Origin: Chenopodium formosanum
Taxonomy: Eukaryota; Streptophyta; Magnoliopsida; Caryophyllales; Amaranthaceae
Assembly: GCA_024500155.1 (NCBI GenBank)
Contig: CM044871.1
Span: 36,310,228-36,374,227, forward strand
Length of the DNA stretch: 64,000 nucleotides
Reading direction: 5' to 3'
How positions within the stretch are numbered: position 1 is the stretch's first letter; each line of letters opens with the position of its first letter. Shown here piece by piece: positions 52,530 to 63,867 of this stretch. The notes beneath the pieces were generated by a model that made no database searches, was not told the origin of the DNA, and was given only the letters and a program-made list of their open reading frames with translations. Both the position numbers and the translations under genes were made by a program.

Positions 52530-53146
52530 TAGTTCTCTCATGGAATATTAGGGGTCTTAATGACCCTGGGAAAGTGGCTGCTGTTAAAAAGCTACTTTCT
52601 GAGCAAAAGTGTGATGTGCTGTGTCTTATTGAAACTAAGGTGAAACAGAAGAATTTTGTCAAGATTCAAAGGAAATTTGGGTGTGCTTGGTCTTGGTTTG
52701 CCAATTATGCTAACTCTCCAAAAGGTAGACTTTGGATAGGTTGGAAAGCTGATCTTCTCAATCTAACTATTTTGTCTTCTCAAGAACAGTTAGTTCATTG
52801 TTTGCTCACTACAAGGGATCTGCAAACTCAAATTTTCATCACTTTTGTGTATGGTTTACACACTGTTCAGGATAGATTATCTTTGTGGACTGGCCTTAGG
52901 CAGTTAACTGGTATATCTGGAGCTTGGTTGTGTGCTGGTGACTTTAATTCTATTTTATCATGTCATGATAGAATCAATGGGGCTATGGTTACTGATCATG
53001 AAACTAGAGACTTCCAGAATCTTGTTGATAATTTGGTGTTGGCTGAAATTAAGAGTAAGGGTTCTTTCTTCTCTTGGTGTAACAAGGCTCATAATGGTCC
53101 TAGGACTTATTCTAGGATTGATAGAGGTTTTGTAAACCAGGACTGG
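52526..53146 (+). pseudogene. LINE B endonuclease, 5' part
   Basis: It has MIVLSWNIRGLND (Asn), CLIETKV (Glu), AGDFNSIL (Asp and Asn), FSWCN and YSRIDRGFVNQDW, all AP-endonuclease signatures, in one open frame. It is cut at 53146 by a solo LTR. Removing the LTR and one ACTGG copy keeps the frame. Confidence 0.9.
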
Positions 53147-55911
53147 TGTAATACCCCGTATTTTTATGTATTTTTATAAAATATTTAAGTATTAATAAAA
53201 TGTATTGTCAAGGGCTCAAGTATTTTAATTAAATATTTTAAAGGGTTAAAGTATTTTAAATATAAAGTTTTATAAAAGTAAAATATGTTTTGTGCCAAAC
53301 GTTTATTAATTATTGGGCAATGTAAATTATTCCTACATACTCTTATTGGAATAACCCATTCCAAAACCCATAACTTAAGCCCTACCCCATAACTCAAGCC
53401 CACATTTTTATAAGCCCAAATTTAACCCTACACTCTCTACTCTATAAATACCCCATGAATCCCCAAAAATTTTCCACACAAAAAAGGTTAATCTTATTTT
53501 CTCTCTCCTTTGTTTATTAATTTGTGTAATTATAATTATCGATTTATGGGTTTTAATTTTATTGTTTGAAATTAATTTAATTAGTATCAAATTGTATTTT
53601 GATGATTAGACTTTATAATTTTCAGATTTTGTAAATTTTATAACCTAGGGTTTTTAATTATTGAAAATCATGATTTTAGGGTTTTAATGAATAATTGATT
53701 TAGGGCTTTTATAGTAATGATGTTTTGAAATTTTGGTGATTATAACTACTTATTAGTTTAACTTAATTCCAGATTATTTTGAACACGTAAATTCATATTT
53801 TAATTATTAGATTTCCGTTCGTTAATATTAATCCCGTTTTAATCCCGAACAGGTTCTAAACTCCTCCTATTTCAATAAAAAAAAAGTAGTGTTTTTCGAG
53901 TGAAAACAACGTTTTAAGAAAGACTCACTACCTTTGGTAGTGAGCACTACCCTCTTGTGGCCAAATTCAGCCTCTAAATACGATTTTCGAGCAGTTTTTG
54001 ATTTTTAACGAAGTTTTTTTTTTATGCTTTAAATTTTATCTTTGAGTTTAAAAGGGGTAAGAGATAATTTAATTTTTCTATGGATAATTTAAGTATAAAG
54101 AAGTATTTTGATGAAGTTTTAAAGGATTTTTTATTAGTTTAAAATGTTGGAATTTTATTTAAAGTAGTATAATTGTGATTTTTAATAAAAGGGTGTGATT
54201 ATCCATTAAAAAGAAGTTTAATTAGGGGTTTTTAAATAATTTTCAGATTATTATAAGTTATTTAAAGTGAGTTTAAGTTGCTGGAAATTGTGTATACAAG
54301 GGTAATTAATATAGTATTATTGTCCCTTTATATAGGACACTTGGTTCGAGAATTGTTGTAGAGTACTCGGTTATTTTAAGAGCTTATTTGAAGTACGTAC
54401 GCGTACTTAGCATATTTTGATGATGTAGAATCATGCTAGGTTTGATTTCAATCAATTACAAGCAGTATCATGCTAAGGTTTATGTATGGAATTGTGAATT
54501 TATGGTGTTTGTGATTGAATTGTGAAGCATGAATTATTTGTGATGGTTATGGATAGGATTTTTATATTTTGGGCATGTTGTGTTTGAACTACATTTTTAT
54601 TTATGGCATGTTAGAAGGCATGATTAATTAAACTACATGTTTAATTATGTTTGGAATATTGAAAAGGAATTTTATTATGGTTCAAATAATTTTTATTGAT
54701 GCATTAAGCATGAGGAATGAGCTATATAAGTGTCTATGTACACAAGGAATAAATTGTATGTTGGTGCCTTTGTGCACTTAAGGTGTTTTTAACACCGAGG
54801 GATAGGATTTTTGGCGCATTATGCGTTTAAGGTGTCTTTGACACTGAGGTAGAATTAAAAAGGGTTCAACATTAAATAATATGTGGTCACTAAGTGTTCA
54901 AGAATTAATTTGGTATGTTTTGTTGATTGAATAATTATTGTTGATTGTTTTCTGATGCTTTGATAGTCATCACCAAGTCCAATAAATGGTAAATAACGTA
55001 AAGTGCAAGAGATTACGCACCAAAACTCTTGGAACGTATATACCTTGAGTATGCACAATGGGAGGAGTTATGGGTTTTATATTTAATCATAACTTCTAAT
55101 GGAGTACAGGACGCTGTACATTCCTTTTTATTTATTATTATGCGCAGGAATTCTGCCACCTTTGAGTGGTTTTGTCGCTGGCACGGTTAGCTCCCGTGTC
55201 AGTTAACCTCAAATTAATTTGGGGGAGGTTAGTAGAAGGAAACCCGTTCGATGCGTAATTAACGCTAAATGAATTATTTAGTGTCTAGGTAATGTGTCTT
55301 GTTGATTGTTGTGTGTGCTTGTAAACAGGTGCAATGAGGTAAGTGTGTGTTGATAGGTGAAAGCATGTTAGTGTGTTTAATTACGCTTATGTACTCAGCT
55401 TTGCTGATTGTGTGTGTTTGTGTGTTTGGCCATGTCTTTACTTTGGCCCTACGACGACCCATTTTCTAATGGCGAGAAGTGGGAACAAGTAGAGAGGAGG
55501 TTTTCAGGTGATGAAGCATATTCATGAATGGGCATGGGTGAAGAGAGAATCATGCTAGTTTCTATAAGTATATGATGTGTTTAACGCTTTAATTATTTAT
55601 GATATTATTATCATGCACGACTAACGCAAAGTTTTAAAGTCGGTTTGGTTTTAATAAGGGCCTACAATGGTTCCAAGTTGTAGGATGCTTTTATTTTACT
55701 TCGTTTGACTTTGGTTTTGACTTTACTTTCGTTGGTTGACTTTTCAAGTTGACTTGTTTTGAATGGATTTGAAATTAGTCTTCCGCTATGTGTCTTTGAT
55801 GGTCGCCTTAGTCGTTTTCACGGTGGCAGTAATATCTTTGATATTCATATTTAAATTTTTAAACAGGGCAAAACAGGTATTTTAAAAGAAAGGAATTTCT
55901 AGGGTGTTACA
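53147..55911 (+). repeat. Solo LTR of a Ty3/gypsy element in LINE B
   Basis: It is 2765 bp, from TGTAATACCCCG to GGGTGTTACA, flanked by ACTGG on both sides (53142-53146 and 55912-55916). There is a TATA box at 53443-53450, so the LTR is on the plus strand. The terminal sequences are like those of Tekay/Del chromoviruses. No internal region, PBS or ORF is present, which fits recombination between two LTRs. Confidence 0.88.
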
Positions 55912-55916
55912 ACTGG

Positions 55917-56483
55917 ATTGAGGTTTATGGGCATGTAGAAGCTATTTATTTGCCTCGCCCTCTTTCAGATCACAATCCTGTTCTTTTTTATATTTTTCAT
56001 TCTCAACATGGTAAAGGGAGACCTTTTAGATTTCTCAATTGCTTGGCTGATCATGAAAATTTCTTGTCTGTGGTGGATTTTGCTTGGCAATGTTCTGTTG
56101 TTGGTAATGCAATGAATAGGGTGTGGTCTAAGCTCAAGCAAGTTAAGGCTGCTCTTAAAACCATGAACATTGAGAAATTTGGAAATGTTGCTGGAAAACT
56201 TGAAGCTGCTCAAAGTTCCCTCACTGACATTCAGCAGCAGATTATCAATGATGTTGATAATGCTGAGCTACACACTCAAGAGCTGACAGCTATTCAGAAA
56301 GTAAAATACTGGATTAATGCTCAGGAAAGTATCTATAGACAAAATTCTAGAGTAGATTGGCTTCAGCTTGGTGATAGTAACAACAAGTACTTCTTTGTTG
56401 TTATGAAACAAAGACAAAGTAGGAATAGAATTGACACACTATTTACTAGTCATGGCACCTTATTGAAAACCCCTGCTGCTATT
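55917..56483 (+). pseudogene. LINE B endonuclease 3' part and EN-RT linker
   Basis: Coding resumes after the solo LTR with LPRPLSDHNPVLF, the Ser-Asp-His motif of AP endonucleases. A linker follows (MNIEKFGNVAGKLEAAQ, NSRVDWLQLGDSNNKYFF). It is open up to the Tat LTR at 56484, where the LINE is interrupted; the RT would lie beyond the window. Confidence 0.88.
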
Positions 56484-58192
56484 TGTAGGCGTCGCTCGAA
56501 GTGCGCCTACGTTAAAAGCATGTGGTGAATATTCTTGGCAATCATAGGAAGTGGGAATTGACATTACGATTAGGGACAAATAAAGCAGGGAGCCGCCAAC
56601 AAGTTTTTAAGGAACTTGTAAACCGTTCACGGATCATAAAAGGCAACCACGATAAAGGGACAACGAAGGCAACAACGATTGACCCGTGAAGGTTACACCC
56701 CATTCATAATCCATGAGATTACTAACTCCATATGGTTCGAAACCACGAAAGGAGGATCGGGAATGATGGTACGAAGTGAGTCATGGAGTCACATTCGCCC
56801 GTATTGGCCTCTACTCGATTCTTATAGTGAAAAGCATTCCTGTGATCTCAAAGGCATACAAACAATAATTCAATTCGCTCCAAACTATTATTTAACTAAA
56901 TTGGTTTAATATTAATGCACACATAATTCTAAAATATTGGTGATCACTTCAATTAATAATAAGATTAAAAGGGATCCTAAACCGATTGTCCAAATTATCT
57001 TATTAGGCGTGATTTTCAATTACATATTCCCTTTAAACATGCAATATGATGATCAATAAAAATAATAGAATAACATTAATATTAAAACCAATTTAATCAC
57101 AATTCCAACAACATAAAATCGTTAGAAGAATAATAAAAATAAAAGGAGCATAACTCTTACTTTGATTCTGTTTGTTTGCAACTACAAAATAATAATCGAG
57201 TTAGTAACTTCAAGGAAATAATAAAACAATAATTAAATTAAATAAAATAAAATAAAGTTGATTTTGGGGCCAAACCCTCAAACAGTTCTACCTTTCACGC
57301 CTTGGCTTAAGGACAGAACCACAAATGAAGTATGGACTCCTTTGAGTACTTGAAGAAGGAATTTTGAAGTAGAAAAGGGGAGGCTAGTGTTTAGGCTCAA
57401 GCATAGAAGAGAGAAAATTAAAATAAGAGAATTACTCGGTGCCCCCATACATCAGAAATGAGGGGGGTATTTATAGGGAAAATGTGCTGAGGGAGCACAC
57501 GGAACCCTAAAATGATAAAAAACCCTACAAAAGTATCCCGTGACACGGTCAAACTGTACCGTGACACGAGAAGTTCCACCATCAGACGGTACACTTTCTC
57601 GTGACACGGTACATTTTTGGTGTGACGCGGGAAATTTTCAGAAAACGGGATAAAAAACGTGTTAAGGGTTTACGCGGAAAAGACACGGAATGTCCCGTGT
57701 CACGGCAGATTTCCTGTGTCACGGGAAATCCCACCGTCAGACAGGAAGGATTCCCGTGACATGGTAGGTACCTGCCGTGGCGCGGGAAATTCTAGCCCGT
57801 TTTTCCGTCTAAATACATTTTTAACCCTAATTTCCTTCGGCATTTTAAGTGCCGATTGATAATTTCGGGCCTTTTCTGACTTTTTATTATTCGAGCTAAA
57901 ATAAGAAAATAATTAAATAAAAATAAATAAAGGGTTTGGGCCAAAAATAAATAATAAAACAATAAAATAAAAAAGGTTTGGGCTAAAATTAAATAATAAG
58001 TTTGGGCTGAAATTAAAACTATGCTATTACCAAACATCAAGACTAATCCATGGACTGTTCAAAAATATGAATTTAATAAAATACGATTTTTTAAGCACTC
58101 TCGGGATTAAATACTAAACCCGACCAATAGTGGCGGCGAAAGGTTGTTCATCATCGGGTTTGGTTTTGGGGAGACATTTTTAGGTGTCTACA
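56484..58192 (-). repeat. Tat D 3' LTR
   Basis: It is 1709 bp; on the plus strand it runs from TGTAGGCGTCGC to GGTGTCTACA. Blocks shared with LTR A are GCCAACAAGTTTTT, AGGAACTTGTAAACCGTTC, GAAGGTTACACCCC and CCTTTCACG near the 5' side. It has a TATA box at 57468-57476 (minus strand) and a palindrome cluster at 57538-57786. There is no coding sequence. Confidence 0.85.
57468..57786 (-). promoter_or_regulatory. Tat D LTR promoter: CGTG-N-CACG palindromes and TATA
   Basis: At 57538-57786 about eight full or near copies of CCGTGACACGG or its complement occur, at 57538, 57560, 57598, 57690, 57714, 57753 and others. In the element's direction they lie upstream of CTATAAATA at 57468-57476. They probably act as enhancer or repressor sites. 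Confidence 0.5.
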
Positions 58193-58206
58193 GAAGCCCC
58201 CACTTT
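58193..58206 (-). promoter_or_regulatory. Polypurine tract of Tat D
   Basis: AAAGTGGGGGCTTC on the minus strand directly precedes the LTR start. It primes plus-strand DNA and shows that this is the 3' LTR. Confidence 0.85.
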
Positions 58207-58398
58207 AACTGAGTTTGTAGAAACGTCAGTTTCGAAAACAATAGTCAAAGTAGCCGATAAGGACGGAGAATGATTTAAGACGTTCGGCAATCCTAAATCA
58301 TTCTGTATATGCCGATACCTGTAGAAAAATGTTAATTCCACAGATAAAAGAGTAAAGGGATAGAATACGTATCTGACACCAGTGTATTGGTGACAAAC

Positions 58399-58893
58399 GA
58401 ATTTGGCAGCTTCCTAAGCTTGAAGGAATCCACCGAGTGACATTTGTTGAAATGCTTTCCATGCTTGAGGAAAGCCGACTGAAGAGTTTGGTAGTTTTCT
58501 AAGCCTGAAGAAAGCTACCGGATAATACTTTCCATGCATGAGGAAAGCCGACGTATGAATTTGGTGTCATTCTATGCTTGAAGAATTTCACCGATAATGC
58601 CTTCCATGCTTGAGGAAAGCCGACAAAGGAATTTGGTGGTTTTCTATACTTGAAGAAAAATCCACCGATAACGTTTTCCATGCCTGAGGAAAGTCGACTT
58701 GGCGGTTTTCTATACTTGAAGAAAAATCCACCGATAACGCTTTCCAAGCCTGAGGAAAGCCGACTTGGCGATTTTCTATACTTGAAGAAAAATCCACCGA
58801 TAACGCGTTCCAAGCCTGAGGAAAGCCGACTTGGCGGTTTTCTATACTTGAAGAGAAATCCACCGATAACGCTCTCCAAACCTAAGGAAAGCC
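58399..58893. repeat. Tandem repeat, mostly 66-bp units
   Basis: About seven units carry TTTCTATACTTGAAGAAAAA, ATCCACCGATAACG and TGAGGAAAGCCGAC. From about 58633 the period is exactly 66 bp (for example 58699 and 58765); earlier units are shorter and more diverged. As 66 is a multiple of three, both strands show open frames with 22-residue repeats. I regard these as by-products. Such arrays are usual in Tat/Ogre 3' regions. Confidence 0.9.
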
Positions 58894-59178
58894 GACGATT
58901 GCTGAAATTTGTAAGTGTACGATGGTTCGATTATCCCCGAACGTGGGCCGCAGATGATTCACACCTTTAATTCGATTATCCGACCATATTAGGTGCTTAA
59001 AATGCCAAAAAATAGACTTTGATGCTTGCTAGGGGTAAAATGGTAATTTTAGTCCCCTTTAAGTATCAATTACAATTTTCCGCGTAATTCCAGCGAAAAA
59101 TAACTGTCCAATTTATGCAAAAAATCGTGCAACTTCAGTCAAAATAACAGATTATTCGCAAATAACTGTACAAAAATC
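58894..59178. other. Tat D internal spacer
   Basis: AT-rich sequence between the tandem repeats and the palindrome cluster; I see no gene or repeat in it. Confidence 0.5.
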
Positions 59179-59390
59179 GCCGTGTCACAAAATAAATTCC
59201 CGTGACACGGGAAGGACCCCCCGTCACGCGGAGCTGCTACCCGTGACACGGTAAGGGGGTCCCGTGTCACGAGAACCAAATGGCTGAAAAACGATCAAAA
59301 AAGAATCTTTGACCGGTCAAGGCTTGTGCACCACACAAAAATCTGACCGTTACGTGGGAACGGGGTCCGTTGCACGGGATTTTTATATTT
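59179..59390 (+). promoter_or_regulatory. Putative promoter of the antisense PMD gene
   Basis: A cluster of CCGTGACACGG-like palindromes lies at 59179-59272, then a TATA-like TTTATATTTTAAATA at about 59381-59395, then a CT-rich leader. More palindromes occur in the leader at 59541-59772. The layout copies that of the LTR promoter of the same element but faces the opposite way. Confidence 0.4.
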
Positions 59391-60468
59391 TAAATATCAC
59401 ATATTTTCCTCATTTTGCTCATTCTCTTGCTCGTCCGATTCTCACCCAAAAAAAACTCAAAATTTTTTTTATTGGTTCGCCGTGACTCGCCGACTGCTCA
59501 CCGGCGCTCGGTTTTGCTTCCCGTCGGCCGGAGTTCACCACCGTGTCACGGCGATTTTCCTCCTCTCTTTTTATTATATTTTTTTTTATTATTTTTTTGC
59601 GACCTGCTGCTGTCGTTGTTCATTTTGCTGTTGCTGATGCTGTTTACTGCCGGAGCTGCCGTCGGAGTCACCGGAGCTCCGTCGCCTGTGAAGCTCACCG
59701 TGACACGGGACAGCGTCACCGTGACACGTCACCCTTCAACCGAGCCGCGGCCCAGCTCAACCGTGACACGGTTGCTGCGCAGACCTTCGAGGCTTTTCGA
59801 GCTTTTGGAGCTCAAATTTTCACCAATCTTGCTCTAATTTCTTGCTATCCTCCTCATTTTCGACCCTCTACAAGGATCTACGTGAGTTCCTCTTAATTGT
59901 TATCTCAAATTTGTTTCAAGTAATTTCATGAAAAAACCATAAAAATCAATTTGGGGATTTTTAATTTTGAGGTTTTATGGTGAAATTCTTGCCATGATTT
60001 TACTTGTATATGTATGTATGTGTGTTTGTGAGAAATTTGAGACAAAAACTGCATGATTTGATGGAGAATTGAGCAAATCACCATTTTATGGGTACTACTT
60101 TTGTGAAATGATGTTCATGTTACTTCTTTGTACTTGAAATGGTGAAAAAAATGGTGGTAAACCTTGTGATGTGTTGATTCATTGTTTTTGTGCAACTTCG
60201 AAACATATTTTGCGTATGTACTACTTTGTCATGGAGAACATAGTATCATGCGGCTAGGAGAACTGTAGTATTAGTTTGTCATGGAGAAACTAAATACCAT
60301 AATTTTGCCAATTTTTAGTCTGGAGGTAAAACTTTAGCGTATAATTCGATAAATAACTAAATAACTTAGGAAATGATGCTAAGTATTTAGATCTTTATTT
60401 TCATAAAAATGCAACTTGAATTAAATGTCTTAGGAAATGATGCTAAGCATTTAGATTTTCATAATAGC
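59391..60468 (+). other. Leader of the antisense PMD gene
   Basis: GC-rich leader to about 59880, then a GTGAGT donor at 59882 and AT-rich, intron-like sequence up to about 60465. A local duplication (CTTAGGAAATGATGCTAAG) is at 60378 and 60429. A 5' UTR intron is plausible but unproven. An open frame in the leader (59415-59837) reads as low-complexity sequence and is not convincing. Confidence 0.35.
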
Positions 60469-63058
60469 ATGCCTAGGCGACGAGATTGCGATCTTTCTAC
60501 CCTTGGCCGACGTCGGGCTTTTCGGGAGGACACTCCCACCATTCCTGAGGGTATGGACGACAATGCTTTAGAGTCCGAGCCTCGGGCATCCGCGAGTAGA
60601 GGTAGGTGGGTTCCACCTCCGTGGACTCCAGACCAGTTGGTTTTCTGCCGTGAAAACTATGTCTCTCATCGCTCACTCTCCGGCATAGTCGATGGCACGC
60701 TTCACCACCAAGGTTCTGGAGCCAGCGATTTGATCCCTCGACTTCACCAGATCATTACGAGGGATCCTGCTACGAACGCCCTATGGGAATCGGCGGGTTT
60801 AGTAGATTTCTATACGGCGGTTGTAGGGTTTTGCAGCCCCCGGGGTTGCGGTGCGACGGTCGTTCGCGCATTGTTGGAGTATTTCTAGGATACTACCAAC
60901 ATTTTTCATTTTGCTTGGGGGGAGATGACGGTGACCCCTCTAGACTTCAGTATGATCAGCGGGCTGCGCTTCACTGACCGGGCTGTAGCTCAGATGTCTG
61001 ATCTGTCTTGGGGAACGGCTGAGACAGCTGATTTGTTGGGTCCGATTGTTCAGCATATCAGGACCTGACCAGTGTCTCAAGGTGGTCCTAGGAGCGGACG
61101 ATCGGAGCTGGCTTCAGTTTTAGCTCGTGGCTTCGACATGGAGAATACGACGGCTGAGCAGCGAGTGCGGATCTTCATCCTGATCCTAATATCTATTACC
61201 CTTTCTCTTGATAGGAGTTCACGTGTACTCCTTTGCTACCTCCCCGCTCTGGTCAGGATCCATGAGAGAGGATCCTATAGCTGGGCCAGCCTTAGATACG
61301 CCGATCTCCTCTTATCGCTACGTCATGGCTGTCGGCAGCTGAATGACGAGTCTCCCACCACCGTCTATGGTCTGTGCAGAGTCGTAGAGGTGATGATCTT
61401 TTCCCTTTTTGTTTCACTTTAACTTGTTCGACTCATGTGCTAAAGATTACTTTTCATCGCAGCTATGGTTCTACGAGTACTTCCCAGGCTTGGCTCCTCG
61501 CCGGCGTCGTGGAGCGGTCCATGATTTCCCTATCGAGGCCAGCTGCCGTGATCGAGGAGAGTCGCGGGTGGAGTCTGTCTCTGCACTGCGTGGGCTGCTA
61601 CGCCGAGGCACCTCTTCTGTCGGCGAAAGAATCAGTTTTGTTGCTGTTATTTTCCCTCTGACGTTGTTTCTGTTGTTTCACGCCGACTTTTTATGGTTTT
61701 CAGGTTGCCATTGATGTCTAGTATCGTCCTTGGGTCGGGATGACTGATCTACCTGAGGCCTTGCGTCTTTCTGCACACCGCACCATTTTGGTTTGTACCG
61801 GGCGCTTTGTATGGTATTTGGGGGAGCGAGTCGTTCGTCAGCATAGCGACGATCGTTTTGTGGTGCCCTCATCTCCACCAGAGTCGATGTTGGACTCACA
61901 CTTGATCAGAGAGTTGATCAACAGGGGAGAGCGCTATACTTTTCTATGGCAGGAGCTTGTACACATGGAGAGTGACTATGCGCGGGACTTGCTTCCCTCT
62001 CTGGCTCCTCCACCCCGTCTTCCTGAGGTATGATTTCTTTTGAGGATCTTCTTTACTAGTATCTGTTTTAAATAGTCGAATAACTTGATTATTCGACCAT
62101 ATTTTCAGACGACTATTCGCCCTGTGGGGAGGATCGAGATTCCTCCTCTGTCTGTCCGCTATCCAGGGCCGATTGGTATCACCGAGGACTATATTGCTGA
62201 CGCGCCAGAGGGTTACAGACAGGCGCAGGAGTCTCTGCCCGAGGTCTTTGAGCCGGTGAGTTTTCTTTGATGCATTATTTATCCTTTTAACACTGCTTGT
62301 TATTGACTTTTCTTTGTTTTATCCTCAGCCTAACCGCCCGGAGATGATGGGACTCATGAAGCTGATTGACGCCCTGAATTATTGCATCATCAAGCTTCGG
62401 CGTGGTGCGAGTTGTCGGAGCTCTAGCGACGTTCTTGAGGTATCATTCATTTTTTTTACTTCCCCCATTTGTTTTATTTTGCATTGTTGACACCTTTTGA
62501 TTTTGTATCTTTCAGGAGCAACGGAGGTTCCCCTCGCTCTCGAGGCACAGAGGCTCGGACGAGGAAGAACTTGGTCGTGGTAGACGATCTCCTGAGATTC
62601 ACCGGCGTTCTCATTCTCAGCGAGAGCCTCAGACTACCCATCCATTTCAGGAGGCTCAGTGGCAGTAGCCTCAATCTTCCCAGCGCTTTTCGAGCCAGAG
62701 TCAGAGGCAGCGTCAGTCGTTTTCACAGCCTCCACAGCCAGAGCTTGGGTCTATTTTGACTCCCCTAGATCCTGGTTCATTTTCAGCTCCATTGTCCGGG
62801 GTTCCTCCACCGGTGTCAGGCTTGTTCTCAGTTCCGATGTATGGGACGATGCCTTCACCGACGATTCCCGTGTCTTTGAGCCAGTCTACACCGTTTTCCG
62901 GCTGGACGGGTCTTGCCTTGAGTTTGACTACCGCTGGGGTCATAGGGACTAGTAGGGATACTATTCCCCGTACTCGGATGATGGAGGGACTCTTCGGCTC
63001 ACCGTTCCCATATGCGCAGGGTGGAGATGATACTGATTCTGGCTCTAGAGACTTTTGA
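60469..63058 (+). pseudogene. Plant mobile domain (PMD) gene, spliced, antisense in Tat D
   Basis: It starts MPRRRDCDLSTLGRRRAF. The PMD-type core follows: LVDFYTAVVGF, then TTNIFHFAWGEMTVTPLDF with ISGLRF, then LWFYEYFPGLAPRR and VWYLGERVVRQHS. GT-AG introns of about 73-81 bp are visible at 61390-61462, 62028-62108, 62256-62328 and 62440-62515, and another probably ends at 61703. The tail is Gln-, Ser- and Pro-rich and ends at 63058. Stops at 60886, 61066, about 61720 and 62666 mark it as a pseudogene. PMD proteins of the MAIN/MAIL type act in silencing and meristem maintenance; this copy is of the TE-linked kind. Confidence 0.75.
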
Positions 63059-63243
63059 CCGAGGGTTTTTATTTGTTCATACTATGATGACACTTGACAT
63101 GTTTATTTATTACGACTCTTTTGTACACTATTCACAGTTTATGTATTATTGTGTGTTAGTGTGTGCTTGACACTCATTGTGTGTGATCGTGTATTTATTA
63201 ATGACGTGACAAAAAATATAAGTGGAGTAATGGAGGGTACCGA

Positions 63244-63480
63244 CCTTCCCCAAAAGAAAAAGGAATAAAAAGACAAGCAAAAATAACTAAAATGCTAAGA
63301 AATAAATAAAATTATCTTCCCAAAAGAAAAAGAAATAAAAAGACAAGCAAAAATAAATAAAATGATAAAAAAATAAATAAAATAAAATTACCTTCCCAAA
63401 AGAAAAGGAAATAAAAGGACAAGCAAAAATAAATAAAATGATAAAGAAATAAAATATTAAAGTGATGAATAAATAAATAA
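63244..63480. repeat. A-rich minisatellite, three units
   Basis: Three units of 71-77 bp start at 63244, 63315 and 63392, each with CTTCCCAAAAGAAAAAG and AGACAAGCAAAAATAA. It lies downstream of the PMD gene. Confidence 0.88.
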
Positions 63481-63624
63481 AATAAAGATAATAATAAAAG
63501 AAATAATAGAGATAAAAAAGTTAAGAATTTTATTAGAGATAAAACTCTATAAACGGTGAAGATAAAATTCTATAAAAAATCCGGATAGATACGGGAAAAG
63601 ATGAAAAAAGAAAACGCGTGGGGT

Positions 63625-63757
63625 GCCGTGACACGACACTGTTCACCGTGTCACGGCAGAACTTGCCGTGTCGCGGCAAAAGTTCCCGTGACACGGTAGG
63701 ACGTGTCGTGTCACGGTACGCGTATTACTCAGCGGTTTGTTTTACGCGTATAAAAAG
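63625..63757 (+). promoter_or_regulatory. Putative promoter of the second antisense ORF
   Basis: Six CGTG-N-CACG-type palindromes at 63625-63720 are followed by TATAAAAAG at 63749-63757. An ATG lies 111 bp further on, at 63868. The arrangement matches the LTR promoter and the PMD promoter of the same element. Confidence 0.45.
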
Positions 63758-63867
63758 ATAAATTCTGGGTAGTGTCGAGCGCTTTTGCTATAAAATAAGA
63801 CCAGTTTATTCATGATATGCATAATTACAAAACACAAAATAATTTAGAATTTCATATTTCAATAATC

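Larger units (their letters stand above)
51004..56483 (+). mobile_element. LINE B (plant L1-type), nested in Tat B
   Basis: It starts between 51004 and 51060 inside the Tat B antisense ORF. ORF1 and the ORF2 endonuclease are present; RT is missing because a Tat LTR begins at 56484. A solo LTR splits the endonuclease at 53147-55911. No target duplication can be checked, since the LINE 3' end is not in the window. Confidence 0.85.

Noticed and set aside
53185..55462. Small ORFs in the solo LTR
   Set aside because: Short, AT-rich, with no motif; expected by chance in LTR DNA.
57538..57786. CRISPR-like or terminator hairpins made of CGTG-N-CACG
   Set aside because: Spacing is irregular, copies vary, and their position relative to TATA boxes fits promoter elements better.
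58399..58893. CRISPR array or protein-coding repeat gene
   Set aside because: Units have no constant repeat with unique spacers, the setting is a plant retrotransposon, and open frames on both strands follow from the 66-bp period.
59415..59896. Coding gene in the overlapping frames 59415-59896
   Set aside because: The frames are low-complexity, contain the palindromes, and lie in the probable leader of the PMD gene.
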